A DNA stretch of 64,000 nt from OLB6 sp964467455 (GTDB lineage: Bacteria > Bacteroidota > Ignavibacteria > Kapaibacteriales > Kapaibacteriaceae): assembly GCA_964467455.1 (NCBI GenBank), contig CAYXQJ010000010.1, positions 1 to 64,000 on the forward strand, in the 5' to 3' direction. Positions 33,894 to 42,798 of the stretch are shown piece after piece; the first letter of the stretch is position 1, and each line of letters starts with the position of its first letter. The position numbers and the translations under genes are program-made. Under the pieces are notes generated by a model. It saw only the letters and a program-made list of their open reading frames with translations, ran no database searches and was not told the origin of the DNA.

Positions 33894-34793
33894 TCACTGA
33901 CCGCTGCGCGCTTGTTCATACATCTGCGTGTTGCCTGCGTCCAGGAAGCGCAAGTCGTTCCACACCGGTGAGTCCTTCTGACCGCGGAAAATGTCGGCGA
34001 TCTCGCCGGCCTTCGCATCAAAGAACAACTGCAACATCACCGATCGGTTGCTAATGGCCGACGACTTGTAATCAGCAAGATCCTTGATCACAGCAGCGAC
34101 TTCTGCTCGCCCCTTAAGAGGATCGATGGTGTATTCGTCGGTAGCAACGTGATAGTCATAGATCAACCGGCGGAGCCCAGCATAACGCGGATCCGTGAAC
34201 TCGGTGATCATGGCCATCTTGGTGATCTCGCCCGGCTGGAAGTTCGTGGAGAAGGAGCTGATGCCGGCAGCATTGCCAAGACCGGCGATCTGCTTGGCAC
34301 GCTCATAAACAAAGTTGCCGCCCAGGTCATCATAGGTGTCCATGTCGAGGCCGATGGCCAACAACACGTAGAAGTCGATGTACGAGGTGAACGGATCGTA
34401 CCGCATCGTCTGGAAGGACAACGTGGGGTTGAACGTCCACACAAAGTTCCACTCCTGATCAAACACCCGCAGCAGTGGCGACGTGTTGAGCGTGTCGCCG
34501 TTCTTGGGCCGACGGCTGACGATGGCCAACCGACCGGAGTACGTATTGCCGTTGCGACCGTTGAGGTAGATCGTCACGTCGATCGGGATCTGCGGCCCCT
34601 CCCAATCCGTGCCGGTGAATCGCTGGTTGTTCAAGTAGGTGCGCACGTCACTGGCCATCGTCTGCACATCCTGACGCTGGTCGATCTGCAATGCGTCCAT
34701 GTTGACGATAACGTTGGCATTCAGCTCCTGCGCTGTCACGTTTTGCAGGGCTGCTGACACTGTGATGATGGCTGCAAGCCAGATCATTCTCAT
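33894..34793 (-). CDS. DUF4835 family secreted protein
   Basis: A 299-residue exported protein from Met 34793; the signal peptide ends near VTAQ. It matches DUF4835, a family widespread in Bacteroidota and relatives: the ELNANVIVNMD start, TYLNNQRFTGTDW, the TIYLNGRNGNTYSGRLAIVSRRP core, DFYVLLAIGLDMDTYDDLGG, and the Arg/Tyr-rich end. The function of the family is not known to me. The longer upstream ORF was not used because it has no signal sequence and overlaps the divergent gene. It lies 6 bases before the tadA-rsmI fusion. Confidence 0.85.
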   Translation of the reverse strand: MRMIWLAAIITVSAALQNVTAQELNANVIVNMDALQIDQRQDVQTMASDVRTYLNNQRFTGTDWEGPQIPIDVTIYLNGRNGNTYSGRLAIVSRRPKNGDTLNTSPLLRVFDQEWNFVWTFNPTLSFQTMRYDPFTSYIDFYVLLAIGLDMDTYDDLGGNFVYERAKQIAGLGNAAGISSFSTNFQPGEITKMAMITEFTDPRYAGLRRLIYDYHVATDEYTIDPLKGRAEVAAVIKDLADYKSSAISNRSVMLQLFFDAKAGEIADIFRGQKDSPVWNDLRFLDAGNTQMYEQARSGQ

Positions 34794-34794
34794 G

Positions 34795-35574
34795 ATGGAT
34801 CCTTTCACGTTCATACGGTCGACCACGAATCTACGCACCGCCGTGTTGACGTTGCTGACCTGGTGTTTGGTGTCTCCTGCCCGGGCCGGTGAAAGCGTGA
34901 CCGGCGTTATGGCCATGTCGGCAGTGGAAACCTTCCCTGCGCCCTGTGCCACGAGTGCCGATTCGACGCTGACGTTCAGCGTGTGGCCAATGCCGTATGG
35001 CGTTGCTGACCTTACTCGGAGCGCCGTGACCCTCTCCACAACGCTCGGAACCTTCGGTATCGTCGGTGTGGCCTCATCGTCGTGGGTGGATCTCTCTTGT
35101 CAGGGGGCGGAGCATTGGCGTGTCACATCCGCCTACCGCCTCGGCGCCGCAGCGTCGGTACGCTGGATGCAGGCGGCCGGCTTTCCATCACTGATGGAAG
35201 GCCGCGTCCGCCTGCATGCCGCGGCCGACCTGGATTCGCTCTGGACGATCGGCATCGGCGTCGACGATCTGCTCTATACGGCCACGGCCGACGTTGCACC
35301 GCAACGCCTTCTTCGTCTTGGTGCTGCCTTTCGCGGCAACGTCACGTTCTCGGCTGACCTGGTGCTAGGTCCGCAAGACCAGACCACCATTATTCTCTGC
35401 AGCCGCTTTTCTCCGATCAACGTTCTCGACGTTCGCCTGTCGATCCGCACCGAGCCACTTACGGCGTCGCTCGCCGTGCGCACGGATCTTCCGTCGCTGA
35501 CGCCGATCATCATCACGTTCGATCACGTGCAACATGTTGGCCTTCGTTCATCGCTATCTGTTGCGCTACCATGA
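34795..35574 (+). CDS. Exported hypothetical protein, probable beta-barrel
   Basis: About 259 residues from ATG 34795. The start is uncertain: the DUF4835 ATG sits head to head at 34793, so a start further in is possible. The leader TAVLTLLTWCLVSPARAG is a good signal peptide. The mature part is rich in beta strands (SAYRLGAAASVRWM, LWTIGIGVDDLLY, RLGAAFRGNVTFSADLVLG) like an outer-membrane barrel. It overlaps the helix-hairpin-helix gene by 4 bases, so the two are likely co-expressed. No family recognised. Confidence 0.5.
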   Translation: MDPFTFIRSTTNLRTAVLTLLTWCLVSPARAGESVTGVMAMSAVETFPAPCATSADSTLTFSVWPMPYGVADLTRSAVTLSTTLGTFGIVGVASSSWVDLSCQGAEHWRVTSAYRLGAAASVRWMQAAGFPSLMEGRVRLHAAADLDSLWTIGIGVDDLLYTATADVAPQRLLRLGAAFRGNVTFSADLVLGPQDQTTIILCSRFSPINVLDVRLSIRTEPLTASLAVRTDLPSLTPIIITFDHVQHVGLRSSLSVALP

Positions 35575-37208
35575 TGAACATCGTGATCTCGATGTGGTGT
35601 TGCATGCTGTTGTGCCACGTCGCCACCTCAGCACAAGTCGACGACCTCGCAGAGCGGACGTGGGCCGCAGCCGACATCGAAGCTCTGGAACGCTACCGCA
35701 CAGAACCGCTGTGCCTACCTTGCCTCACTGCCTCAGACCTGACCGTATTGCCCGGCATCGATCGGCGGGCCGCGTCGCGCGTTGTGCGTGCCACGCAGGC
35801 CGGCCTGGGCACGCTCGAAGCGATCGCTGACAGTGCCTGCCTAACGATCGATCAGTCCATCATTCTTTTCGCTACTACAACGCTGCACTGTTCCTGTGAT
35901 CCCATCATCAGTGGTGCACGCCTGCAGCAGCGCCTCTATGCCGTGAATGGATCGCCCCCTGACCTGACAACACGAGTGGATGTGGAAGGACGCCACGGTA
36001 CTGTTGGCGGCGTCTTCCGCGAAGACCGCAACGGTACGCTGCGTGAAGGATGGGCGCGGTATTCGTCCGATGCCGTCAAGGTCGCGATCGGCAACTATGG
36101 CATCACGTCGGGCTTGGGCTTGATGCATGCAACGTCGACGCGGACATTGATCGCACAACCGGATGTGCGGTTGCTGCCGTGGACGTCGACGTGGACCGAC
36201 GGCGCGCTAACAGGTGCTGCGTTGATGGCCACGGTACCGATGCATCAGGCAACATGCAGTGTGCTTGGTGCATGGTCGCACCGACAAGACAACGCCGAGT
36301 TCGTCAACGTTGGCGTGCACCTTGCTGACAGCACGCGCTCCGTCTTTGCTTCCGTTCGAACAACAAATGGCGCATGGTCGCACGCATCGTTGTTCGGATC
36401 GCTTTCGATCGCTCGATGGCAGTTCATGACGGAACTTCTCACCACCGCCGATCATCACTACATCACTGCAGCCATGGTCCGTTATGACCTTGCTAGGGGG
36501 CAAGTGGTCTTTGGTGCATCGTGGTCGGACCCCGAACTCGACGGACGTTGGCGCGCCTCTGCCGCCGTGGTCTGGAGTGCGTTGCGTTCGTGGCACGTTG
36601 AAGCATTCGCCGAGCTACACGGCATCACCTCGCGATCATACGGTCGCCCCATGCCGTCGCGCGGCGTCGACGTCATCCTCGATGCACGTCGACGGTTGAC
36701 GTCAAACGTGCAGCTCGACGGACGCCTGCGCTACGAGATCGACGACGAAGGATGGCGCGCCGACGGTGCGCTTCGAACGGCGATGTTCACGCGGCACCGC
36801 GTGACCGTGCGCGGAGCGGTGCGCGTGCAGCCAACGCGCGATGTGACCCTGCGTGCGCGGCTCGATGTGCGGTCGATGTGGTCTGAAGGCAGCCGCCAAT
36901 CAGAGCGCGGCATCCTCGGCGGCGTCGACGTAGTGTGGTCGCCCACACCGGCGTTGCGGATCAGCGGACAGTTCTTGTCGGCCCGATCACCATCCATCGA
37001 GTCAGCGGCTTACACCATGATCGTACCGGTAGCAGGCGCAATGCGCATGATCGTGGGCACGGGAAACAGCTCGTGGTTTGTGGTGAGTGGTCGGTGGTCG
37101 GTGGTACCGTGGTGTACGGTCGCCGCAGCCGTTGTTGAACAAACGCGCGACCACACGCCGCTGCAACGTGCTGCCTATGTGCAATGTGAGGTGCGTTTGC
37201 CGCGATAA
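35571..37208 (+). CDS. Exported helix-hairpin-helix protein with a beta-rich C-terminal domain
   Basis: A 545-residue protein with a signal peptide (to about residue 21). Residues 35-105 hold ComEA-like helix-hairpin-helix segments (ASDLTVLPGIDRRAASRVVRA, then LGTLEAIADSACL). The remaining 430 residues look like outer-membrane beta strands. Proteins with this plan occur in Bacteroidota, where they are annotated only as helix-hairpin-helix proteins. DNA contact is suggested by the HhH motif but not shown. Near the end a heptamer array (37073-37107) encodes FVVSGRWSVVPW. The last barrel-like strand ends in CEVRLPR. Confidence 0.6.
   Translation: MMNIVISMWCCMLLCHVATSAQVDDLAERTWAAADIEALERYRTEPLCLPCLTASDLTVLPGIDRRAASRVVRATQAGLGTLEAIADSACLTIDQSIILFATTTLHCSCDPIISGARLQQRLYAVNGSPPDLTTRVDVEGRHGTVGGVFREDRNGTLREGWARYSSDAVKVAIGNYGITSGLGLMHATSTRTLIAQPDVRLLPWTSTWTDGALTGAALMATVPMHQATCSVLGAWSHRQDNAEFVNVGVHLADSTRSVFASVRTTNGAWSHASLFGSLSIARWQFMTELLTTADHHYITAAMVRYDLARGQVVFGASWSDPELDGRWRASAAVVWSALRSWHVEAFAELHGITSRSYGRPMPSRGVDVILDARRRLTSNVQLDGRLRYEIDDEGWRADGALRTAMFTRHRVTVRGAVRVQPTRDVTLRARLDVRSMWSEGSRQSERGILGGVDVVWSPTPALRISGQFLSARSPSIESAAYTMIVPVAGAMRMIVGTGNSSWFVVSGRWSVVPWCTVAAAVVEQTRDHTPLQRAAYVQCEVRLPR
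37073..37107. repeat. Heptamer array GTGGTCG x5, family I
   Basis: GTGGTTT, GTGGTGA, GTGGTCG twice, GTGGTAC, in frame in the HhH protein. The reverse complement (CGACCAC) matches the AGACCAC/CACCAAC-type units at 41417 and 7465. Confidence 0.85.
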
Positions 37209-37221
37209 TGCTCGCCCCCTA

Positions 37222-37941
37222 TCAACGCAATAGCAGATGATAGGCGTGAGCTTCGTGCATGAAGTGGGCAGCGATGGGCAGCGAATACGGATTGTCGTAC
37301 GGCAAACGTTCGGGATGCCATTGGACGCCGAGCAAGAACGGTTTGCCGCCAAGGGCAGCGTCGCCCCATTCGATGGCTTCGATCAAACCGTCCGGCGCTA
37401 ACGCTGCCGGAGCGAAGAGGTTGGCGATCTTCTCGATGCCTTGGTGATGAGCGCTATTGACGGTGCCGTCGAGAGAACCGGTGATGCGCTTGATCAGCGA
37501 GCCCGGTTCGGCATGAAGGTCGTGAATGGCATCGACGTCGTTGATCCGCCGATGTTCGATCTCGCTTGGACGCTGCGTGGGAATGTCGGCGATGAGTGTG
37601 CCGCCGAAGGCGACGTTGAGCAGCTGGAGGCCGCGGCAGATACCGAGTACGGGAAGGTTCTTCTCGACGGCAGCTTTGGCTACAGCGAGTTCGAGTGCAT
37701 CGCGGTGTTCGTCGATGGTGTGACACACCGCACGTTTCTCCGGTTGTCCGTAGTGATCTGGGTCGACGTCAGGTCCACCCGAGAGAACGATACCGGCAAC
37801 GGTATCGAGCAATGCCACGGCGTCATCCGGCGACGACGTGATGAGGTCGACCACTTCTACGTCGGGATCGGCAGCACGGAGCCATGCTTCGTACATGAGG
37901 TATTTATCAGAGCCGCTGGCCTTCGAGATCGCGATGCGCAT
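37222..37941 (-). CDS. Class I glutamine amidotransferase, peptidase C26 (PuuD-like)
   Basis: A 239-residue gamma-glutamyl hydrolase-like enzyme. The nucleophile Cys lies in LGICRGLQLLNV, and the His/Glu pair lies in GVQWHPERLP. GIVLSGGPDVDPDHYG is the oxyanion-side motif of the C26 family, which includes gamma-glutamyl-GABA hydrolase. The exact substrate is not evident. The ATG lies inside the lpxK 3' end (35-base overlap), so it is the last gene of the lpxB-LPLAT-lpxK operon by position, without a known link to lipid A. Confidence 0.88.
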   Translation of the reverse strand: MRIAISKASGSDKYLMYEAWLRAADPDVEVVDLITSSPDDAVALLDTVAGIVLSGGPDVDPDHYGQPEKRAVCHTIDEHRDALELAVAKAAVEKNLPVLGICRGLQLLNVAFGGTLIADIPTQRPSEIEHRRINDVDAIHDLHAEPGSLIKRITGSLDGTVNSAHHQGIEKIANLFAPAALAPDGLIEAIEWGDAALGGKPFLLGVQWHPERLPYDNPYSLPIAAHFMHEAHAYHLLLR

Positions 37942-38899
37942 ATCGATGTTCGATGAGTTCAGTGATGAGATCGGCGCCGTACGTGACGTGCGCCTCGATG
38001 GGAAGTGTGTACAACATCACGCCGGCCTCGTCGATCAAGGCGCGAAGCTTTGTAAGCTTCACAGCGTCTTTCTCTGTCGTGAGCACGGCGGCCTGGTGTT
38101 GTTGTGCGAGCCCTATGACGTTCAGGATATCGTCCTTGGTGTAGACGTGATGGTCTTTGAAGATCTTCGTTGCAACCACATCGGCACCACATCCTTTTGC
38201 TGTTCGATGAAATCGCTCGGGGTTGGCGATGCCGCTCATGGCGACGACGCGCAGTCCCGAGAGTTCCGGTGAATGAGCGACGATCTGAAACCGAGCAACG
38301 ATGGACGTTGGCGCACATAGTGGACGCACTTCATCTTCGGTGACGTCGGCGGTGAGTAAGACAACGTCGGCACGATGCAACGACGACAGCGGTTCGCGCA
38401 AACGTCCGGCCGGCAGCAGCCGCGGATCGTCGAGTGTGGCTCGATCAACAATGACGACGTCGATGTCGCGATGCAGCGCACGATGTTGGAAACCATCATC
38501 AACTACGATCGCGTCGCAGTCGAGCATTCCGGCCGCATGAACGGCTGCGTCGACCTTGCTCTCCGCAACAACAACGGGAACATTCAACTTTGCGGCATGC
38601 AACGCCGCTTCGTCACCGGCTTCTCGCGCGTTGGCCAATTGTTGTTCACCGTCATGCACAACCAGCAGTCCACGTGTTGAGCGTCGGTATCCGCGGAGCA
38701 CGACACCGGTGCGGTGTTCGTGTTGCTGGAGCAGGCGGACGAAGTATTGAACAACGGGCGTTTTCCCCGTGCCCCCTACCGAAATGTTGCCGATGCTGAT
38801 GACGAAGGCATCGACGTGGACGACGCCGCGACCGGAATCGAAGCGTTTGTTGCGTCGATCAACAACGGCACCGAACAATTTGGAGAGTGTTCCCAACAT
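37907..38899 (-). CDS. lpxK: Tetraacyldisaccharide 4'-kinase
   Basis: A 330-residue inner-membrane-associated kinase that phosphorylates the lipid A disaccharide. The P-loop is ISVGGTGKTP (residues 39-48), and LRGYRR and VVDDGFQHRAL are typical LpxK motifs. The ATG overlaps the acyltransferase stop (TGATG). With lpxB two genes upstream, this is a compact lipid A operon, direct evidence for an LPS outer membrane. Confidence 0.95.
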   Translation of the reverse strand: MLGTLSKLFGAVVDRRNKRFDSGRGVVHVDAFVISIGNISVGGTGKTPVVQYFVRLLQQHEHRTGVVLRGYRRSTRGLLVVHDGEQQLANAREAGDEAALHAAKLNVPVVVAESKVDAAVHAAGMLDCDAIVVDDGFQHRALHRDIDVVIVDRATLDDPRLLPAGRLREPLSSLHRADVVLLTADVTEDEVRPLCAPTSIVARFQIVAHSPELSGLRVVAMSGIANPERFHRTAKGCGADVVATKIFKDHHVYTKDDILNVIGLAQQHQAAVLTTEKDAVKLTKLRALIDEAGVMLYTLPIEAHVTYGADLITELIEHRYAHRDLEGQRL

Positions 38900-39483
38900 C
38901 AGACCGACACCATGGTATTGAGCGTGTCTTGCACTGACGTGATGTAGGCATCGATGTCTTCACGTGTTGATGTTGGTGCGATCTGCGTTGGGGCACCGAT
39001 CACCACATGCACGCGAGCGAACGGCAGTGGCAGCATGAACCGATCCCACGAGCGTTCGAATCGCATCGATCGTGAGGACGTTGCGCGCACCATCACCAGT
39101 GGCACACCGGCACGATGAGCAGCCACAACAGCTCCGGGCTTGGCAATATGGGCCGGACCTTTTGGTCCATCCGGGGTGACCAACACCAGATGATTCGCCG
39201 CAAGCTCCGTCATCGCATCAAGAGCTTCTTTGCCGCCGGTTGATGACGAACCACGCACGGTATGATATCCCCAGTCGGTGAGCAGCTGTGCCAACAATTC
39301 ACCATCAGCGCTTTTACTCACCAATGCCACGGGCCGTGCACAACGGAAGACGAACCAGATCGGCAACATCTCACCGTGCCAGAAGGCCACCACACATGCG
39401 CCGGTGGGGATGGTACCGTGCACCTTGATCCGCCACGTGCGTGCCAGCAAGCGCATTAGCATGGAAGCGATCACGGCCTTCAT
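38899..39483 (-). CDS. DUF374-type lysophospholipid acyltransferase (LPLAT family)
   Basis: A 194-residue membrane-associated acyltransferase. The catalytic His36 lies in FWHGEM, with a following TPDGPKGPAH motif (about 103) that replaces the usual second LPLAT motif in DUF374 proteins. In related genomes this family sits beside Kdo transferase or lpx genes and may acylate lipid A or a related lipid; the exact step is inferred. It overlaps lpxB by 4 bases and lpxK by 1. Confidence 0.85.
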   Translation of the reverse strand: MKAVIASMLMRLLARTWRIKVHGTIPTGACVVAFWHGEMLPIWFVFRCARPVALVSKSADGELLAQLLTDWGYHTVRGSSSTGGKEALDAMTELAANHLVLVTPDGPKGPAHIAKPGAVVAAHRAGVPLVMVRATSSRSMRFERSWDRFMLPLPFARVHVVIGAPTQIAPTSTREDIDAYITSVQDTLNTMVSV

Positions 39484-40571
39484 CGGTTCAACATCTCCAC
39501 GATCACGTTGGCAGCTCGTTCACTGGCGCCGGGTCCACCAAGAAGTGTACGCACGTCATTCGATGCCGACTCCATCTCGCGACGACGCTCGTCATTCGTC
39601 AGCAGATCATCAACATCACGTGCCAACATCTCCGGCGTTGCTTGTTGCTGAAGTAACTCATGCACAACATTTCGCTGTAGCAGCAGATTCATCATCGTCA
39701 CGGAGTTCACCTTCACCACGCGTTTGGCCATGTAGTACGAGATGGCCGACGTTTTGTAGAACGTCGTGAAGGGCAGTCCCATGACCGCTGCTTCCAGCGT
39801 TGACGTGCCCGCCTTGATCAATCCCGCCGCCTGCGTCGTCATCAACTCCCGTCCATTGCCGGCCACCTTCACACCAAGGTCATGAAGGGGGCGGAGCAGT
39901 TCGTCATCCACCGATCGTGCTTGAGCGACGGTGATGTCGAGATGTCCGCGTTGTTTGAGCAGCGTCACGGTCTGTTGCAGTAACGGCACATGGTGGTGCA
40001 ATTCGTGTTTACGTGATCCGGGCATGAGCAGGATGCCGTGACGCGATGTTGCGGGCGGGAGTTCCGTCACCTGGTCGAGCAGCGGATGGCCGACCAGCGT
40101 CGTGTCGATGCCGTGTTTGTGGAAGAAGTCCACTTCGAACGGAAAAACGACGAGCAGTTTGGTAACCACCTGTGCAAGATCTTTCGCACGGTCTTCGCCC
40201 CAAGCCCACAGTTGCGGCGCGATGTACCAGGCCACGGGGATACGTCGCTGGCGCGCTTTTTTGGCCAGGCGGAGGTTGAACCCCGGATAGTCGATCGGCA
40301 GGTAGAGCGACGGTTTGCGTGTTTCGAGCAGATGTTCGCACTTCTGCATTAGTGCGCGGAAGTAGCCGATACGCTTGGCGACCTCCCAGAAGCCCGAGAC
40401 GGCGAGGTCGCGCAGTTGGGCCACGGACCGAAGTCCTTCCAGTTCCATGGCCGGGCCGCCGAAGCCCTCGAACTGGACGTCGGGTGCCTGGCGGCGGATG
40501 GAAGCCATCAATCGGGCGCCATGAGCGTCGGCCGACGGGTCGCCGGCAGTAATGAAGATGCGTCTATTCAT
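39480..40571 (-). CDS. lpxB: Lipid-A-disaccharide synthase
   Basis: A 363-residue GT19 glycosyltransferase that joins UDP-2,3-diacylglucosamine and lipid X. The N-terminal FITAGDPSADAHGARL motif, FEGFGGPAM, YIAPQLWAWGEDR and LLMPGSRKHEL are diagnostic, and the C-terminal KAGTSTLEAAV region completes the family plan. It is the first gene of the lipid A operon. About 65 bases separate it from the divergent T9SS gene. Confidence 0.97.
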   Translation of the reverse strand: MNRRIFITAGDPSADAHGARLMASIRRQAPDVQFEGFGGPAMELEGLRSVAQLRDLAVSGFWEVAKRIGYFRALMQKCEHLLETRKPSLYLPIDYPGFNLRLAKKARQRRIPVAWYIAPQLWAWGEDRAKDLAQVVTKLLVVFPFEVDFFHKHGIDTTLVGHPLLDQVTELPPATSRHGILLMPGSRKHELHHHVPLLQQTVTLLKQRGHLDITVAQARSVDDELLRPLHDLGVKVAGNGRELMTTQAAGLIKAGTSTLEAAVMGLPFTTFYKTSAISYYMAKRVVKVNSVTMMNLLLQRNVVHELLQQQATPEMLARDVDDLLTNDERRREMESASNDVRTLLGGPGASERAANVIVEMLNR

Positions 40572-40636
40572 CGGTCTCTGGCATCAAACTTGCTATATTC
40601 GGAGCATTCTAGAACTATAAATCACGGTCCACCACC

Positions 40637-41335
40637 ATGACCCGCCCCCTTACCCTTGTTTTTTGTGTTGTGATGTTATCCATGCCGATGATGGCTGGGC
40701 AGTCGGTCCGCATCTTCCCACGCACCTATCCGGTGAACGTGGACGGCAGTACTGAGATGGCGATCAAGCGCATGCCGGAGGGTTCGGTGTTCGTGCTGAG
40801 CGTGAACAAGGGCCAGGATGTGCGCGGATATGACATCCAGTGGTTCAAGGATGGCGAGCCGATCGCCGGGGCGACGGATCAGGAACTGACCTATCCGATC
40901 GCAACGGGCGACATGAACGGTGTCTATACCGTGTCGATGGCCAGTCCGTGTGCCAAGGTGATGAGCAAGCCCATGCACGTCATCGTCGAGCGTCGTGCCT
41001 TCCAGGTAAATACCGAGATCGGCGGCAGCGACGGTGTGGCGGGCCACGTACAAGAGACCATCACGCAGAGCTTTGTGCTCAACGAATGTCAGCCGAATCC
41101 GGTAACGGACCGTGCGACGATCACCTTCACGTCGGCGGTAACGTCGGACGTGACCTTGAAGGTCGTCGACCTCAACGGCAATGTGGTGGCCACATTGGTC
41201 AACGATGTGTTGCCGGCCGGCACGCACAGTGTGCAATTCAACACAACGGAGCACAACATGACGAGCTCCTTGTATTACTATGTGCTCAGCGCTCCGGGCT
41301 TTACGGATACGAAGCCGCTGATGCTGGTGAAGTAA
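40637..41335 (+). CDS. Small T9SS cargo protein with an Ig-like domain
   Basis: A 232-residue secreted protein: a signal peptide (to MMAGQ), one Ig-like domain (about 60-115, with IQWFKDGEPIAGATDQELT, the typical W and Y positions), then a clear T9SS type A sorting domain (ECQPNPVTDRATITF to the end, including LKVVDLNGNVVATL and TKPLMLVK). It is therefore exported to the cell surface or medium by type IX secretion. No enzyme motif. A TATATTCG element at about 40597 is a possible promoter box. Confidence 0.85.
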   Translation: MTRPLTLVFCVVMLSMPMMAGQSVRIFPRTYPVNVDGSTEMAIKRMPEGSVFVLSVNKGQDVRGYDIQWFKDGEPIAGATDQELTYPIATGDMNGVYTVSMASPCAKVMSKPMHVIVERRAFQVNTEIGGSDGVAGHVQETITQSFVLNECQPNPVTDRATITFTSAVTSDVTLKVVDLNGNVVATLVNDVLPAGTHSVQFNTTEHNMTSSLYYYVLSAPGFTDTKPLMLVK

Positions 41336-41350
41336 CCGATCAGCATCCAG

Positions 41351-42130
41351 ATGCGCCCCCTACTCCTTATCAGCGCCATTGTGGTGGTGGTCATTTCTTC
41401 CTGTACACAGGACAACGAACCACAGACCACAGACCAGCCCTCTTTAGGGTATCGCGACTCCATCATCACGATCACAGCGTCGGGCTGTACCGGTCCGGTA
41501 GCCGATTGTGGTGGCGTTGACATTCGGTTCCCCGTGTTTTCTGACGGCGACAGCGGCGTAGCCGACCTGTTGAACCGTCGGGTGCGCGCGTTTTTTGTGG
41601 AAGAGCTGGGTGGTGGCGACGTGGAGAATCCGGGCATGCCCGACATTGGCGAATCGGCGAAGTCGTTGGTGACCGAGTACGAAGAGTTCCGCAAGAAATA
41701 TCCCTCGTCGAGTCAGATCTGGGTGGTACAAGGCACCTCTTCGATCCTTGCTGCCGACTCGTTGTTATGTGTGCGTGGCGAGATCTACAGCTACCTTGGC
41801 GGGGCGCATCCCAACACGCAGGTGCGGTACGAGATCTTCCGCGTCGACGACGGACGCCGTGTCGGCATTGCCGACCTGACCTCGGACACGGCATCATTCA
41901 ACCTCGAGGCCGAGAAGGCCTTCCGCAAGGTGGTGGGCATGAAGGAATCGGACACCGACTATGCCTCACAAGGTTTCTGGTTCGAAGGCAACCACTTTGC
42001 CCTGCCGACGAACATTGGCCTGACCAAGGACAGTGTGATCCTGCAGTACAACGCCTACGAGATCGCCCCGTATTCGATGGGGCCGTTTACGGTGACGCTG
42101 CCGCGCACGCTCCTCCCCAACGCCCGCTAA
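41351..42130 (+). CDS. DUF3298/DUF4163-type lipoprotein
   Basis: A 259-residue lipoprotein (lipobox VISSC, Cys18). Its core matches the DUF4163/DUF3298 (RsiV-like) fold: paired strands, a conserved GGAHPN motif after YSYLGG, and the final IAPYSMGPFTVTLPR strand. Extracytoplasmic RsiV-type domains bind ligands in some bacteria; here it is a free lipoprotein. Just after the lipobox, a heptamer array (41417-41437) encodes NEPQTTDQP. It lies 15 bases after the T9SS gene. Confidence 0.8.
   Translation: MRPLLLISAIVVVVISSCTQDNEPQTTDQPSLGYRDSIITITASGCTGPVADCGGVDIRFPVFSDGDSGVADLLNRRVRAFFVEELGGGDVENPGMPDIGESAKSLVTEYEEFRKKYPSSSQIWVVQGTSSILAADSLLCVRGEIYSYLGGAHPNTQVRYEIFRVDDGRRVGIADLTSDTASFNLEAEKAFRKVVGMKESDTDYASQGFWFEGNHFALPTNIGLTKDSVILQYNAYEIAPYSMGPFTVTLPRTLLPNAR
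41417..41437. repeat. Heptamer array AGACCAC x3, family I
   Basis: GAACCAC, AGACCAC, AGACCAG, in frame within the tether that follows the lipobox. Confidence 0.75.
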
Positions 42131-42135
42131 CCTTT

Positions 42136-42230
42136 CCCGGCATCTATGCTTCCCGGCATCCATGCCCGGCATCTATGCTTCCCGGCATCCCTGCCCGGCA
42201 TCCATGCCCGGCATCTTAACTTCCCGGCAT
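42136..42230. repeat. CCCGGCAT array H1, 7 cores
   Basis: Seven CCCGGCAT cores separated by two spacer types, giving 13-bp (C-CATG) and 16-bp (C-TATGCTT) periods. The last core supplies the first two bases of the sigma-factor ATG. Confidence 0.9.
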
Positions 42231-42795
42231 GGAGACTGTAGACCCTGAACATTGGCTAGAACGATATGGCGACGAGCTGTATCGCTTCGCGTTGAAACGC
42301 TTGCGGTCTGAGCATGATGCAGAGGATGTTGTCCAAGAGACCCTCATCACGGCATGGCGCAACCGGACATCGTTTCGCGGCGAACAGTCGGAGCGGAATT
42401 GGCTGTATACGATCCTCAAGAGTCGGATCATCGATTGCATCAGGAAGCGGCAAACCCGGCAGCGATCGATCTCTGAGGTTGACGCTGACGGTGCTGCACT
42501 TGACGAAATGTTCGACGCTCGCGGACACTGGCGGCCTTCCGTGGTGGCCTGGCCGGAAGATGCTTCGGCCCAGATCGAGCGCGACGAGTTTCAGCGGATC
42601 TTTGCGAAATGTTTGGATGGGTTGCCCCCTAAACAGCAGCAAGCATTTGTGCTGAAAGAGGTTGAGGATGAAGATGCGGCCGCGATCTGTGAGGAACTCA
42701 ACATCAGCACGTCTAACTTGTGGGTGATGCTCCATCGCGCGAGATTGCGATTGCGCGTGTGTTTGGAGCACCATTGGTTCGGAGTTGAAAGGTAG
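42229..42795 (+). CDS. ECF-type RNA polymerase sigma factor
   Basis: A 188-residue sigma-70 family factor of the extracytoplasmic-function type. Region 2 (about 10-80) contains DAEDVVQETLITAWR and the following NWLYTILKSRIID; region 4 (about 125-185) contains LPPKQQQAFVLKEVEDEDAAAICEELN and a helix-turn-helix with NLWVMLHRARLRLR. Its start codon is inside a CCCGGCAT array and there is no evident ribosome site. A small zinc-finger anti-sigma gene follows after 3 bases. Confidence 0.93.
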   Translation: METVDPEHWLERYGDELYRFALKRLRSEHDAEDVVQETLITAWRNRTSFRGEQSERNWLYTILKSRIIDCIRKRQTRQRSISEVDADGAALDEMFDARGHWRPSVVAWPEDASAQIERDEFQRIFAKCLDGLPPKQQQAFVLKEVEDEDAAAICEELNISTSNLWVMLHRARLRLRVCLEHHWFGVER

Positions 42796-42798
42796 GCC

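Noticed and set aside
34699..34794. N-terminal extension of the gene at 34795
   Set aside because: It lies inside the DUF4835 coding region and delays the obvious signal peptide.
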